64,000 bases of DNA from JAAYJR01 sp964540755 (GTDB taxonomy: Bacteria > Bacteroidota > Bacteroidia > Bacteroidales > Prolixibacteraceae): contig CAZIOB010000122.1 of assembly GCA_964540755.1 (NCBI GenBank), forward strand, positions 21,951 through 85,950, written 5' to 3'. The translations under genes were made by a program, and so were the position numbers. The notes below the pieces were generated by a model. It had not been told where the DNA came from. It saw only the letters and a program-made list of their open reading frames with translations, and ran no database searches. Numbering within the stretch: the first letter of the stretch is position 1; every line of letters starts with the position of its first letter. This document shows positions 45,743 to 56,400 of this stretch, one piece after another.

Positions 45743-48700
45743 ATGATGACATTGTTTGCTGAAAACAAATTCCATACTTTGATAAAAACACGAATAGTTG
45801 TTTTATTACTTTCATTACCATTCATTTTTGCGGGCTGTAATTCTAAAAATGATACTGGTTCAGACAGTGGATCATTGGTAAAGAATTATGACTGGCCCAT
45901 GTGGAGATATGATGCCGCCAGAAGAGCAAAGGCAGATATGAATATTCCGGAAAAACTCAGACTTATCTGGACAAGGCAAATGGAAGAGCCAAAACGATGC
46001 TGGCCTTTTCAGTATGAAGATTATTACACCAGTGGCAATCCTGACCAGATAGGTAAGCTATCGTTCGATATATCGTATGAGCCGGTCGTTGGAGAAGGTA
46101 TATTATTTGTGCCTTCGATGGTGTCGGACAGGCTTACTGCATACTCTGCGGATAACGGGAAAGAATTATGGCGGTATTATGCAGGGGGGCCGGTCAGATT
46201 TGCACCTGTTTATAATTCGGGCAAAGTATATTTTATTTCAGATGACGGGTACCTGTATTGTCTAAAAGCCGGATCCGGAAGAATGTTATGGAAATATAAA
46301 GGCAGCTACACATCAAGAAAGGTATTGGGCAATGAACGGATAATAAGTATATGGCCTTCGCGCGGGGGACCTGTCATCAGAGACGGAGTTATATATTTCG
46401 CGTCAGGAGTAATTCCTTTTGAAGGTACTTTTATCCACGCCTTAAATGCAGAAAATGGCAAAAGGATATGGACCAACAGTACGAGCGGATCAAAATGGAT
46501 GCTCCACCAGCATGGAGGAGCTCTCTCTTTCGGAGGCCCTTCTCCCCAGGGGTATCTCGCTGTAAGTGGTGATAAAGTGATCGTCCCCGGAGGCAGGACT
46601 CCCCCTGCTGTATTTGACAGGCAAACAGGCAAATTTTTATATTTCAACCTGCCGACAGGGAATGTTGGTAAAGGAGCCGGAGGATACAGGGCTTTTGCCT
46701 CGGAAGAATGGTTTTTTAATCACGGGATGATGTATTCACTGGAAGACGGGGCTCAGTTTGGCCATGTTCCGGGAGATGTGATTACAAATGGAGCCTTTAT
46801 AGGTAAACTTGGCAACTCCCTGATAGCGCATAAATCTGATCTGAAAAAAACAGAAATAGAAGTAATGGACAGGCTCCAAAGAGGCACATTGGAAAAGATA
46901 TACAGCCTGGAAAAATTATGGCAGATTGATATTAACAGTCTGGACCGACTGTTTTTTAAAACCAATAGTCATTACGTAATCACAAAGAATGAAGGTAAAA
47001 CAGCAGCACTGCTTAATATATCAGAAAAAGGTAAGCCCGGATCAACTGTATGGGAATATGATATTGACGGGGAGATTTGGAGCATGCTGGCTGCTGACGG
47101 GAAACTTTTTATAGTAAGCAGGACAGGAAAAATATACTGTTTTGGTGAAGGTGATATAAAATCTCCAAAACATTATAATTATCAGCCAAAATTTAATGCC
47201 CACCGCCGTAAAAATGAAAAACTCGCAGGTGATATTCTTGATAAGGCGGAATTCAGGGAGGGGTATGCTTTAATATATGGTACGTATGACACAGATCTCA
47301 TAAAATGTCTGGCAGACAAAAGTTCCATGCACTGGGTTGTTGTTGAATCCAACAGCCGGAAAATAAAAAAAATGAGAAGGCAGCTTGATGCCCAGGGCCT
47401 TTATGGCAGAAGAGTTTCAGTTATCGAAGAAAGTGATGATTGGAATGAATTCCTCCCGTATATATATAACCTTATTGTTCTGGAGGACAAAAATCTATTA
47501 ACTGAACAAATAAAAATGATATATAATTGCCTTCGACCCTATGGAGGAACAGCATGTTTTATAAAAGCAGGATCAGATCTTGCAGATAAGATCTCCGGAA
47601 TAAAACTTGCTAACAGTGAATTAAAAGAAGAAAATGGCATGCATCTGTTAGTCCGCCATGGCAGCCTGCCAGGATCGGCAGAATGGACACACCAGTACGC
47701 AAATTCATCCAACAGGACATATTCTGAAGATCAACTGGTAAAATTACCGCTTGGAATACTTTGGTTCGGCGGCCCTTCCAACTTAAATATTCTCCCAAGG
47801 CACCATCTGGGGCCGGTACCCCAGGTGGCAGGAGGCAGGTTAATTATCCTCGGAGTGGAAACGATCAGCGCCAGATGTGTTTATACCGGAAGGGAATTAT
47901 GGGTGAAAGAAATACCGGGAATCGGACATCCCTTTACCGACCTGGAATTGGAGAAACAGTTCAGGGAAGGAAATGAAGTCTATATGTCCAATCACCCTGG
48001 TGCAAACTTCATTGGCAGCCCTTATGTCTCACTTCAAAAAGAAATCTATGTAATCCACAAAGATAAACTTCTTACCCTGAATGCGGCAACCGGTGAGACC
48101 ATCACTGAATTCCGCCTTCCCGAAACAGAGAATATAAAAATAAATGAATTCAGTCATATAATGGTATCCGGGGATCATCTAATTACTGCCATTGATCCTC
48201 AGATTTTTGATGACGGGGAACCAGGGAAGACAGACAACTGGAATGCAACTTCAAGCTCTGTTATTATGGTTATGAACCGCCATAACGGAAAAGTACTGTG
48301 GACAAAAAGGGCAGAAAAAGGTTTCAGGCATAATGCAATAGTTGCCGGGGAAAATAGTTTATTCCTGATTGACGGATTGTCAGAAGGTGTGATTGAAATT
48401 TTTGCAAGAAGAGGGAAAAACATATCCGGCTCTAAAATGTTCGCTTACGATCTTAAAACCGGCGACGAATTGTGGTCATCAAATAATGATGTATTCGGGA
48501 CATGGCTGGGATATTATCAGGATAAAGACATCCTGATCGAGGCCGGAAGATATGGAGGGAAAAAGAATCTGCCTGATGAACCCCGCGATAAGATGAAAGC
48601 CCGCTGTGGAACAACAGGTAAGGTTCTTTGGATAAGCCATGAGAATTATTCAGGAGCGCTGGGACTACATCCTGATATGATAATTCCCGGAAAACCCGGT

Positions 48701-49579
48701 GAAGCGGTTTTAGATCCTTATACAGGGAAAGCAATTCAGAAAGAAAACCCGCTGACAGGAAAAAAATACAACTGGAGCTGGTATAAATATTATGGATGCG
48801 GAACAATGAACTCAAGTAAATATCTGATTGCATTCCGGTCGGGAAGCGCCGGATACAGCGATCTGGTAAATTTTGCCGGTACCGGTAATTTCAGTGGATG
48901 GAAAGCAGGTTGTACGAATAATCTTATTCCTGCAGAAGGACTCCTAAATGCTCCTGATTATACAAGGACATGCACATGTTCGTATCCGCTTCAATGCAGC
49001 TTCGGACTTGCTCACATGGCTGATGCCGGAATTGAGATTTGGACATTTAACAGGCTTCGAGCAGGTGATGGCTCATTTCACAATCTGGGAATAAATTTCG
49101 GAGCCCCGGGAAACAGAAAAGAAGATAATACCCTTTGGATTGAATATCCTAAGGTTTATACGGACGGACCTGATATTCCCGTAAAAATAGAATCCGATTC
49201 ATTAGAATGGTTTGGTAATCATGATACATGGATTGAAAATCCTGAAGAAAAATACAATTGGGTGGCCTCTTACGGTGTAAAAGGAATTAAATCTGTTTCT
49301 GTAGAACTTATTCCCGGGCAGTTAAATGAAGAACGAAACTATGCCGTAACACTATATTTTGCTGAACCTGATGATATCGCAGCTGGGGAAAGAATATTTG
49401 ATATTTTTATTCAGGGAGAAAAAGTCCTTGAAAACTTTGATATTGTAAAAGAGGCGGGCGGCCAGGCCAGGGTAATATCAAAAAAATTCGACAACATAAA
49501 GGTGAAAAATAGATTAACCATCAAAATGTCACCCAACTTAAAAAGATCAGTTCTTTCAGGGCTCCGGATTGAATCTTAA
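45743..49579 (+). CDS. Giant PQQ-type beta-propeller lipoprotein with degenerate methyltransferase-like insert and malectin-like C-terminus
   Basis: A 1278-residue protein. The lipoprotein signal ends at Cys32 (FAGC). A first PQQ-type propeller runs to about 480, with repeats such as GKELWRYYAGG and GRMLWKYKG. A Rossmann-like insert at about 490-610 resembles a class I methyltransferase but lacks the glycine-rich motif (ALIYGTYDTD in its place). A second propeller half follows from about 640, starting after a WTHQY motif. A cysteine motif TRTCTCSYPLQCS lies near 1076, and a malectin-like carbohydrate-binding domain from about 1125 to 1278 (YAVTLYFAEPD). It has the same plan as the protein at 53406 but an extra C-terminal domain. 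Function unknown. Confidence 0.75.
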   Translation: MMTLFAENKFHTLIKTRIVVLLLSLPFIFAGCNSKNDTGSDSGSLVKNYDWPMWRYDAARRAKADMNIPEKLRLIWTRQMEEPKRCWPFQYEDYYTSGNPDQIGKLSFDISYEPVVGEGILFVPSMVSDRLTAYSADNGKELWRYYAGGPVRFAPVYNSGKVYFISDDGYLYCLKAGSGRMLWKYKGSYTSRKVLGNERIISIWPSRGGPVIRDGVIYFASGVIPFEGTFIHALNAENGKRIWTNSTSGSKWMLHQHGGALSFGGPSPQGYLAVSGDKVIVPGGRTPPAVFDRQTGKFLYFNLPTGNVGKGAGGYRAFASEEWFFNHGMMYSLEDGAQFGHVPGDVITNGAFIGKLGNSLIAHKSDLKKTEIEVMDRLQRGTLEKIYSLEKLWQIDINSLDRLFFKTNSHYVITKNEGKTAALLNISEKGKPGSTVWEYDIDGEIWSMLAADGKLFIVSRTGKIYCFGEGDIKSPKHYNYQPKFNAHRRKNEKLAGDILDKAEFREGYALIYGTYDTDLIKCLADKSSMHWVVVESNSRKIKKMRRQLDAQGLYGRRVSVIEESDDWNEFLPYIYNLIVLEDKNLLTEQIKMIYNCLRPYGGTACFIKAGSDLADKISGIKLANSELKEENGMHLLVRHGSLPGSAEWTHQYANSSNRTYSEDQLVKLPLGILWFGGPSNLNILPRHHLGPVPQVAGGRLIILGVETISARCVYTGRELWVKEIPGIGHPFTDLELEKQFREGNEVYMSNHPGANFIGSPYVSLQKEIYVIHKDKLLTLNAATGETITEFRLPETENIKINEFSHIMVSGDHLITAIDPQIFDDGEPGKTDNWNATSSSVIMVMNRHNGKVLWTKRAEKGFRHNAIVAGENSLFLIDGLSEGVIEIFARRGKNISGSKMFAYDLKTGDELWSSNNDVFGTWLGYYQDKDILIEAGRYGGKKNLPDEPRDKMKARCGTTGKVLWISHENYSGALGLHPDMIIPGKPGEAVLDPYTGKAIQKENPLTGKKYNWSWYKYYGCGTMNSSKYLIAFRSGSAGYSDLVNFAGTGNFSGWKAGCTNNLIPAEGLLNAPDYTRTCTCSYPLQCSFGLAHMADAGIEIWTFNRLRAGDGSFHNLGINFGAPGNRKEDNTLWIEYPKVYTDGPDIPVKIESDSLEWFGNHDTWIENPEEKYNWVASYGVKGIKSVSVELIPGQLNEERNYAVTLYFAEPDDIAAGERIFDIFIQGEKVLENFDIVKEAGGQARVISKKFDNIKVKNRLTIKMSPNLKRSVLSGLRIES

Positions 49580-49750
49580 CCTGACAAATTTGAATCCGGC
49601 TCTGTTATAAATACCGGAAATTTAAATGACAGTCCGGCCACTGCCTTTAATTACCTGCAGAAAGTGTTGATCATATTTGTTATGAATAAAAATGATCTGA
49701 ATTGTTTATATTTATGCCTGAATAATATTACAGGCACTTCAAATTATAGA

Positions 49751-51094
49751 ATGCAAAAAAAGATATTGATAGCATTGAAGTTTATTCTTGGACTGAATTT
49801 GATGATAATCATTGAAAGTCAGTCATGTCCGATTCCCGTTTTCAGATATGCCCTGGAATACTGGGAGTCTGATAATTATAATCTGGAAATAGTTTATAAC
49901 GGTCCATTAAAAGAAGACGAGGAACAACTGCTGAAAATATTATCACAATCATCATCAGGGAACAACCTGACAGCCAACCTGAATGTTACAAAAAGAGAGG
50001 CAGACAAAACGGATGGTGTGCCACCGGGGAGTGTGCCGCAGATGATTCTCCGCTATCCTTATGTTACGGGAATCAAAAAAGTAATATGGTCAGGCCCTTT
50101 AAACAGGAACAATGTTAATGCCCTTCTCAATTCATCTTTTCGTAAGCAGATTTCAGAAAAACTTCTTAATGATAAAACAGCTGTATGGATTTTACTGGAA
50201 AGCGGCGACAAGCAAAAAGACCAGCAGGCGTATAAACTGCTTGAAGAAGAATTAAACCGTCTTGAACAGACTCTGGTATTGCCTGATTTTGATATGTGGT
50301 GGAATGACCCTCATGAAAATGGTGATAACAAGCCTGTCATAGATTTTGATATTATTCGGTTATCAAGGGATAATAGCGATGAAGAGCACCTCATACAAAT
50401 GTTTATTAACAGTGAAACTGATCTTAAGGATTTTAATTCAGAACCGATTGTCTTTCCGGTATATGGTCGTGGTCTTATTATTTACGGCATAGTAGGAAAA
50501 GGGATCAATTCGTGGAATATAAGGGAAGCGGCAGAATTTATTACAGGAGAGTGTTCATGCCAGGCCAAATTGCTCAATCCTGGTGTAGATCTGCTAATGT
50601 CAGTAAACTGGGATAAACAAATCCGCAGGATAACTGATCCCGGGATTGCCAATCCTCTTACCGGTATGGGAGATTTCAGCAACAGGGAGGCGGAGGCCCG
50701 CCATCTCCTGGAAACGGCAACGGAGAAACGACTGGGAAATATTAACAATAATAAAAAGGAACTGAAAACGGAAGCTGATAAAGTGGTCTATCTTGATATC
50801 TTCGGTAATAAAGAGGGTAACGGCGGACCGGGAGGGGAAATAACAGATCCCGGAAAAAACAGTAAATTTTTAACAGATAAAGATAATAATACAGATTCCA
50901 AAAATGAGCCAGGAAACACCGGGCAGCACCTGGATAAACAAAATAGTTTACCGGATGGCCGGAAAGCCACAGATTATATGGGTAATTCTGAAAAAAACAA
51001 AGGTTTTGGCAGTACCATTATCCGGACATTCATTATCATTATCATCATAGTATTGACCGGTGGAATAGTTATCTTTTTAAGAGCAAAAAAATAA
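49751..51094 (+). CDS. Membrane-anchored periplasmic protein with CPIP and CSC motifs, unknown function
   Basis: 447 residues from ATG 49751, where a signal-like segment begins; longer starts at 49664 or 49682 add polar residues. After the signal comes CPIPVFRYALEYW. Later landmarks are AVWILLESGDKQKD near 139 and SWNIREAAEFITGECSCQAK with a CxC pair near 270, followed by LLNPGVDLLMSVNWD. A Gly/Asn/Asp-rich linker (about 340-420) precedes one C-terminal membrane segment with RAKK after it. I do not recognise a named family. From memory only, proteins with this CxxPVxRYALE opening occur beside similar ABC genes in Planctomycetes. The cysteine motifs suggest thiol or metal chemistry outside the inner membrane. 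Confidence 0.6.
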   Translation: MQKKILIALKFILGLNLMIIIESQSCPIPVFRYALEYWESDNYNLEIVYNGPLKEDEEQLLKILSQSSSGNNLTANLNVTKREADKTDGVPPGSVPQMILRYPYVTGIKKVIWSGPLNRNNVNALLNSSFRKQISEKLLNDKTAVWILLESGDKQKDQQAYKLLEEELNRLEQTLVLPDFDMWWNDPHENGDNKPVIDFDIIRLSRDNSDEEHLIQMFINSETDLKDFNSEPIVFPVYGRGLIIYGIVGKGINSWNIREAAEFITGECSCQAKLLNPGVDLLMSVNWDKQIRRITDPGIANPLTGMGDFSNREAEARHLLETATEKRLGNINNNKKELKTEADKVVYLDIFGNKEGNGGPGGEITDPGKNSKFLTDKDNNTDSKNEPGNTGQHLDKQNSLPDGRKATDYMGNSEKNKGFGSTIIRTFIIIIIIVLTGGIVIFLRAKK

Positions 51095-51172
51095 TAAGTG
51101 GGCAGTCCTGATGCAAAAAAGGACTCGCATATTATGAGAAAATTTATTTAAAACTGTATAAAACAACTACTC

Positions 51173-52468
51173 ATGAATACCTGGAAGATAATAAAAAGGG
51201 AACTGACACACAAAAAGTTTGGATTTATCACGGGTACTCTTTCTCTGTTAATAGCTACAACAGGTTTTGTGGTAGTTATGGTGTTGCTTAAGGCAGATGA
51301 ACTGGCAACAGAAAAAAGGTTTATCGAGAAAGAAAGGCAACTGAATGAAGAAATGGTTCAACTGGAGGACGATTACAGGATAATTATGAGAAATATGGGA
51401 TATAATATCCTGATCGTCAATAAAGGCCAGGACATGGGAGAACTTGAAAGACTGGGTTATGCCACTACTTATATGAATTATGAAGATGTTTGGAAATTAG
51501 CAGAAAGCGGGATTAAAACACTGAATCATCTACTGCCTGTTTTACAGGAAAAAATACATTGGAAAGAGAAGGATTTCGATATCTATTTATCGGGAATCAG
51601 GGGCCAGGTACCGGTATATAGCAAGCCCGGCCATCTAACAGCCGATTTTGAATACCGCTCACCAATTATGGAAAGGGTTCCGGATGGCATGGCAGATATT
51701 GGTGAAGAAATTGCAAAATCATTGAATCTGAGGCCGGGAGACAAAATAACAATACAAGGTGAACAATTTGAAATAAATCGCATTTATCCCCAAAAAGGCA
51801 CTAAAGATGACCTGACGGTTTGGGTACCCCTCGATAAGGCGCAATACATTTTAGGAAAGAAGGATCTGATAAACGGAATTCTTGCACTTGAATGTGTTTG
51901 TGTTTCCGAAACCACAGGTCAGGCAAAAAAAGAGATTGTCGAAATACTCCCGGATGTAAAAGTTTTTGAATTCAGTTCATTGATTGCCGCCCGTGCTGAT
52001 GTCCGCAAAAGGGCTGAAGAATTACATGAGGAAATTATGACTGCTGAAATAGTTAATCAGAAACAGTTACGCAGGGAAAAAGAGGGACTGGCCTCAATTC
52101 TTGTAATTATTCTTATAGCCGGAGCCTCTGCATGGATCTTTGTTATGATATTAAATAATGTACGCGAGCGGAAACAGGAGATAGGTATCCTGAGGGCAAT
52201 CGGTTTCAGTCGTATAAAGGTTTTGCATATCTTCCTCGGAAAATCAGCAATTATGGGATTAGTGGCCGGATTAGCAGGTTGCCTTGCAGGAATTTTTCTG
52301 GGTATCTACTGGAGCGGAGCCGGGCTGAACAGTTACAATCAGCTTCTGAACGCAGGGATCCTTGTTCCCGGCTTGCTATTGTCACCAGTATTAGCCCTGG
52401 CAGCAGGATTCATACCTTCACTGATTGCAGCGACACAAGATCCGGCAACAGTTCTCAGCAATGAATAA
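51173..52468 (+). CDS. FtsX/MacB-type ABC transporter permease
   Basis: A 431-residue permease with the FtsX layout. One membrane segment lies at about 18-38 and a large periplasmic domain at about 40-300. It contains a coiled region after residue 45 and NHLLPVLQEKIHWKE near 122. Three membrane segments follow in the C-terminal 125 residues (ILVIILIAGASAWIFVMIL onwards). GILRAIGFSRIKVLHIFLGKS near 341 is the usual coupling region for the ATPase. It pairs with the ATPase gene 157 bases on. Such mechanotransmission or extraction pumps act on lipoproteins, peptides or envelope enzymes, not on solutes crossing the membrane. Confidence 0.88.
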   Translation: MNTWKIIKRELTHKKFGFITGTLSLLIATTGFVVVMVLLKADELATEKRFIEKERQLNEEMVQLEDDYRIIMRNMGYNILIVNKGQDMGELERLGYATTYMNYEDVWKLAESGIKTLNHLLPVLQEKIHWKEKDFDIYLSGIRGQVPVYSKPGHLTADFEYRSPIMERVPDGMADIGEEIAKSLNLRPGDKITIQGEQFEINRIYPQKGTKDDLTVWVPLDKAQYILGKKDLINGILALECVCVSETTGQAKKEIVEILPDVKVFEFSSLIAARADVRKRAEELHEEIMTAEIVNQKQLRREKEGLASILVIILIAGASAWIFVMILNNVRERKQEIGILRAIGFSRIKVLHIFLGKSAIMGLVAGLAGCLAGIFLGIYWSGAGLNSYNQLLNAGILVPGLLLSPVLALAAGFIPSLIAATQDPATVLSNE

Positions 52469-52625
52469 TATTATAACCGGTTATATACATTAAAAATGAG
52501 ATTTTCCCTGATTGCAGGTTAAAACTAATGGAAGATAAAATAATAAAATATTTGAATCAGTTCATAACAGGAACTTATTCATGATCACTATGGAAAGTAA
52601 GAAAAATTAAATTAACAGATAATAT

Positions 52626-53291
52626 ATGGTATTAAAAGTATCAGGCCTGAAAAAATCATATATAACTAAAAAAGAGACGGAGGTAAAAGCACTTAACGGG
52701 ATTTCCCTTGAAGTGGGTAAGGGTGAACTTGTTGAGGTAAAAGGACCGAGTGGATGCGGAAAGACAACTCTTCTTCTTATATGCGGTGGATTACTATGCC
52801 CTGATGAAGGGGAAATTCTTCTGAATAATAATAATCTGTATAATATTTCATCGCAACTAAGAGACAAACAAAGGGCTGAAAATATCGGTTTTGTTTTTCA
52901 GCAGTTTTATCTTATTCCTTATCTTAATGTGCTTGAGAATGTAATGATACCTGCGGCAGGATTGAACTCACCATCTGCTTCTCTGAAAGACAAATCAGAG
53001 GAATTAATACGAAAGTTTAATCTGATTCACAGGATTAATCATATGCCGGCCGAACTTAGTACGGGAGAGCGTCAGCGTGTTGCACTTGCCAGGGCGCTGA
53101 TCAATGATCCAAAGATCCTGCTGGCTGACGAACCAACAGGAAACCTCGACAATGAGAATGCTGGAATAGTGTTAAATCACATTTCAGATTTTGCAAAAGA
53201 AGGGGGTGCCGTGCTGCTGGTAACTCATGACACAAGGATCAGCACTAATGCTCACAGAAAATATGTAATGAAAGAAGGAATATTTATCTGA
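52626..53291 (+). CDS. LolD/MacB-type ABC transporter ATP-binding protein
   Basis: A 221-residue ATPase with all motifs intact: Walker A GPSGCGKTT at 39-47, signature LSTGERQRVALARAL near 142, Walker B ILLADEPTGNLD near 162 and the H-loop LLVTHD near 200. It powers the FtsX-type permease directly upstream. Gene order permease then ATPase, between the two giant propeller genes, suggests that the complex handles them, the CxC protein or their ligand. Confidence 0.93.
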   Translation: MVLKVSGLKKSYITKKETEVKALNGISLEVGKGELVEVKGPSGCGKTTLLLICGGLLCPDEGEILLNNNNLYNISSQLRDKQRAENIGFVFQQFYLIPYLNVLENVMIPAAGLNSPSASLKDKSEELIRKFNLIHRINHMPAELSTGERQRVALARALINDPKILLADEPTGNLDNENAGIVLNHISDFAKEGGAVLLVTHDTRISTNAHRKYVMKEGIFI

Positions 53292-53311
53292 AAATAATTG
53301 ATCTTATTCGT

Positions 53312-53386
53312 ATGAAACGAGCCTGATTTAAAAATCACACAAGAGTGTGATTAAAACAAATGCGAATTCCATATGATACCTTTGAA
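53312..53386 (+). promoter_or_regulatory. Promoter element B with CRP/FNR-like palindrome
   Basis: ATCACAC at 53334-53340 and GTGTGAT at 53345-53351 form a perfect palindrome with a 4-base spacer. TACCTTTG at 53377-53384 matches the -7 consensus. Transcription would start near 53391, about 15 bases before the ATG, placing the palindrome near -48, a normal activator position. Much of the element recurs at 23955-24025 ahead of tssO. Confidence 0.5.
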
Positions 53387-53405
53387 AATAATTAATTTTA
53401 ATCAT

Positions 53406-56400
53406 ATGAAAAGTTACAGTATCATAATTTTATGGGGCCTTTTTTTAACAGCCTCATGTATATCCCCTGATACAGATAATAGTGAATGGTCCCAGTACAG
53501 GAGTGATGCCGGCAGGACCGGATACACTGCTCAAAAGCTATCCCAAGATTTGGGCGCCAGATGGATTTATCACATCGGGCCGTCAGACAGATCATGGACA
53601 GGGATACATACAAGGATGACATTTGATTATACCTATCAACCTGTTATCTCAAAAGGAATATTATACATTGGTAATTCAAATGACAATCAGGTATATGCAA
53701 TAAATACAAAAACAGGTAAAAAGGTGTGGACATACTATACCGACGGACCTGTAAGGTTTGCCCCTGCAATTTACAGGAACAAACTTTATGCTGTAAGTGA
53801 CGATGGATATATCTATTGCCTTTCAGCAAAAAAAGGAACACTTCTATGGAAAAAATATGGCGGCCCCGGAAGAGATATGATCCTTGGTAACGGCAAAATG
53901 ATATCGAGATGGCCTGCCAGAGGCGGGCTGGTAATAAATGACGGCATTTTGTATTTCGGAGCAGGAATATGGCCATCTGAAAAAATATTTATCTATGCCC
54001 TCGATCCCGGCAACGGAGAGATTTTATGGGTCAATGACCACTGTGGCGGCATTGAGATGCCTCAGCCACATGGTGGCGCTGTCGCAAAAAGCGGCCTTTC
54101 TGCACAAGGATATTTTGTAACCGGATGCGATAAGTTATTTGTTCCTACCGGCAGGGCCGTACCTGCCGCCCTGGATCAGAATTCAGGGGAAATGAAATAT
54201 TTTCATCTCCAGAGATACAGGAATATCGGGGGATCGGCAATTATGGCAACCGATAGCTTCCTGTTCATACCAAGTGGTAATACAAGAGATATGAATGAAA
54301 CAAGGGGAACAAAATATTCTGTTTTCAACAGCAACGACGGACATATTATTGAAAATGAATTAAACTCTGAAGCTGTTGCCATATCTCCTGATTTTTTATA
54401 TTGTATTAATAATGATTCACATCAGATTGAAGCATATAACAGGGCCAGCCTGGTAAAGATCCGTGAAATAGTTGACAGGAAAGGAAATAAAACAACAACT
54501 AAAAGTCTGGCCAATCCTGCCTGGACTGCCGGGATACTATGCGACTATGCAAAGACATTGATTGTTACCGAAAACATGTTAATTGCCGGAACAGCTACTG
54601 AAAAAATATTGCTTCTTGACAGCAGGAATGGCAATCTTTTATCCTCATATAAAGTTGATGGCGTTCCTCTGGGTCTTGCCGTAGCCGGTGGGTCATTATT
54701 TGTCAGTACCGACAAAGGAACTTTATATTGCTTTGACCATGATCATGATGATCAACCTGAAGTGTTTTTTAATGACTTTACAAACTTTGAAGCTGAATCA
54801 GAATCTGTTTATACTAATGCCGCTGAAGATATTATTGCTAAAACCGGAATAAAAAACGGATATTGCCTCGACCTTGACTGTGGAGATGGAAGTCTTATCT
54901 ATGAGCTTGCAAAAAAAACAAACCTGAGATTTATCGGCCTGTCCGATAGCAGGAAAAACATAAACCTTGCAAGGGAAAAACTGAGTGAAGCGGGATTATA
55001 TGGTTCCCGTGCTGTTGTTTTTGAGGGAGATATAAATACTCTACCACTCCCGGATTATTTCGCAAATCTGACAGTTTCCCAAAAATCCCTGCAAGAATAT
55101 GACAATCAAAATTTATCATCGAATATTAAGCGTTGTCAAAAACCTTACGGGGGTATAATTATTACCGGTGAACCGGGCAAAATGAGCATGGATGTCAGAG
55201 CAGGACTGAAAGGTGCAGGACAATGGACCCATCAGTATCATGATCCTGCCAATACAACAATCTCCGAAGACAATATTGTAAACGGTAATCTGAAGATGCT
55301 GTGGTTTAAAGACTCTGACTTCGATATGCCCTCGCGGCATGGACGCGGGGTTGGCCCTCTGTATAAGGATGGCCGGTTATTTGTTCAGGGCAACAATGGC
55401 ATAAGGGCAGTTGATGCATATAACGGCCAATTGTTATGGGAATACTATATTGAAAATCTAATGACAGAATATGACCAGGAACATATCATGGGAACTGCCA
55501 TAACCCAGGGCAATTGGTGCATAGAAGATGATAAATTGTTTGTGAGGCGGGGTTTATCGATGTACAACAGGGCAGCGAGGGATTGTTATGTGCTTGATGT
55601 CAAAACAGGAGCCAGAACAGGAACCTTCACTACCCCGGAAGGCTACTGGGGTTATATCGCAGCTAAAAAAGGCATCCTTTACGGATCAGTCGCAAATGAA
55701 AAACACATTGTAAAATGGGGATGGCAGGAAAGTGATATGTTTGGCCAGTTTAGCGAATCAAACTCGATATTCGCATTTGATATAAATACAGGTGAATTGT
55801 TATGGGAATATAAAGCTGAAAATTCAATACGCCACAATACAATAGCAATTGGTAATGATAAAATTTATTTTATTGACCGGCCTGTTGCTGAAATGGATTA
55901 TATCTATTCAAGAAGAGGTATTGAAAAAGAACATGAACCGGGTGTTTTAATTGCTTTGGATGCTAAAACGGGTAAAATGCTCCTCCGTAACAGCGAAAAT
56001 ATCTGGGGAACACTTCTTATTTTAAACGAAAAATATAACAAGATAATTATGTCCTACAGTGATACAAGGTATAGCCTTCCATCTGAAAAGGGGGGTAAAA
56101 TTGCCGTGTTGGATGCAAAAACAGGTTATAAAATATGGGAATCTCCAACAAGAAAAAACCTTCCTGCCGGCTATTCAAGCTCAAGCCGGTCCAGACCACT
56201 GGTAAATGATAGTATAATATTTGCAGAACCGGAAACTTTTGATTTATTTTCGGGAAAAATTATTGATAATAATTTTGAGCGTTCTTATGGATGCGGGATA
56301 ATATCCGGATCAAAAAATATGCTGTTTTTCAGATCAGCAACTATGGGATATTACTGGTTCGACAATATTGAAGCAGGAATCCAAAACTATGGAGGGATAA

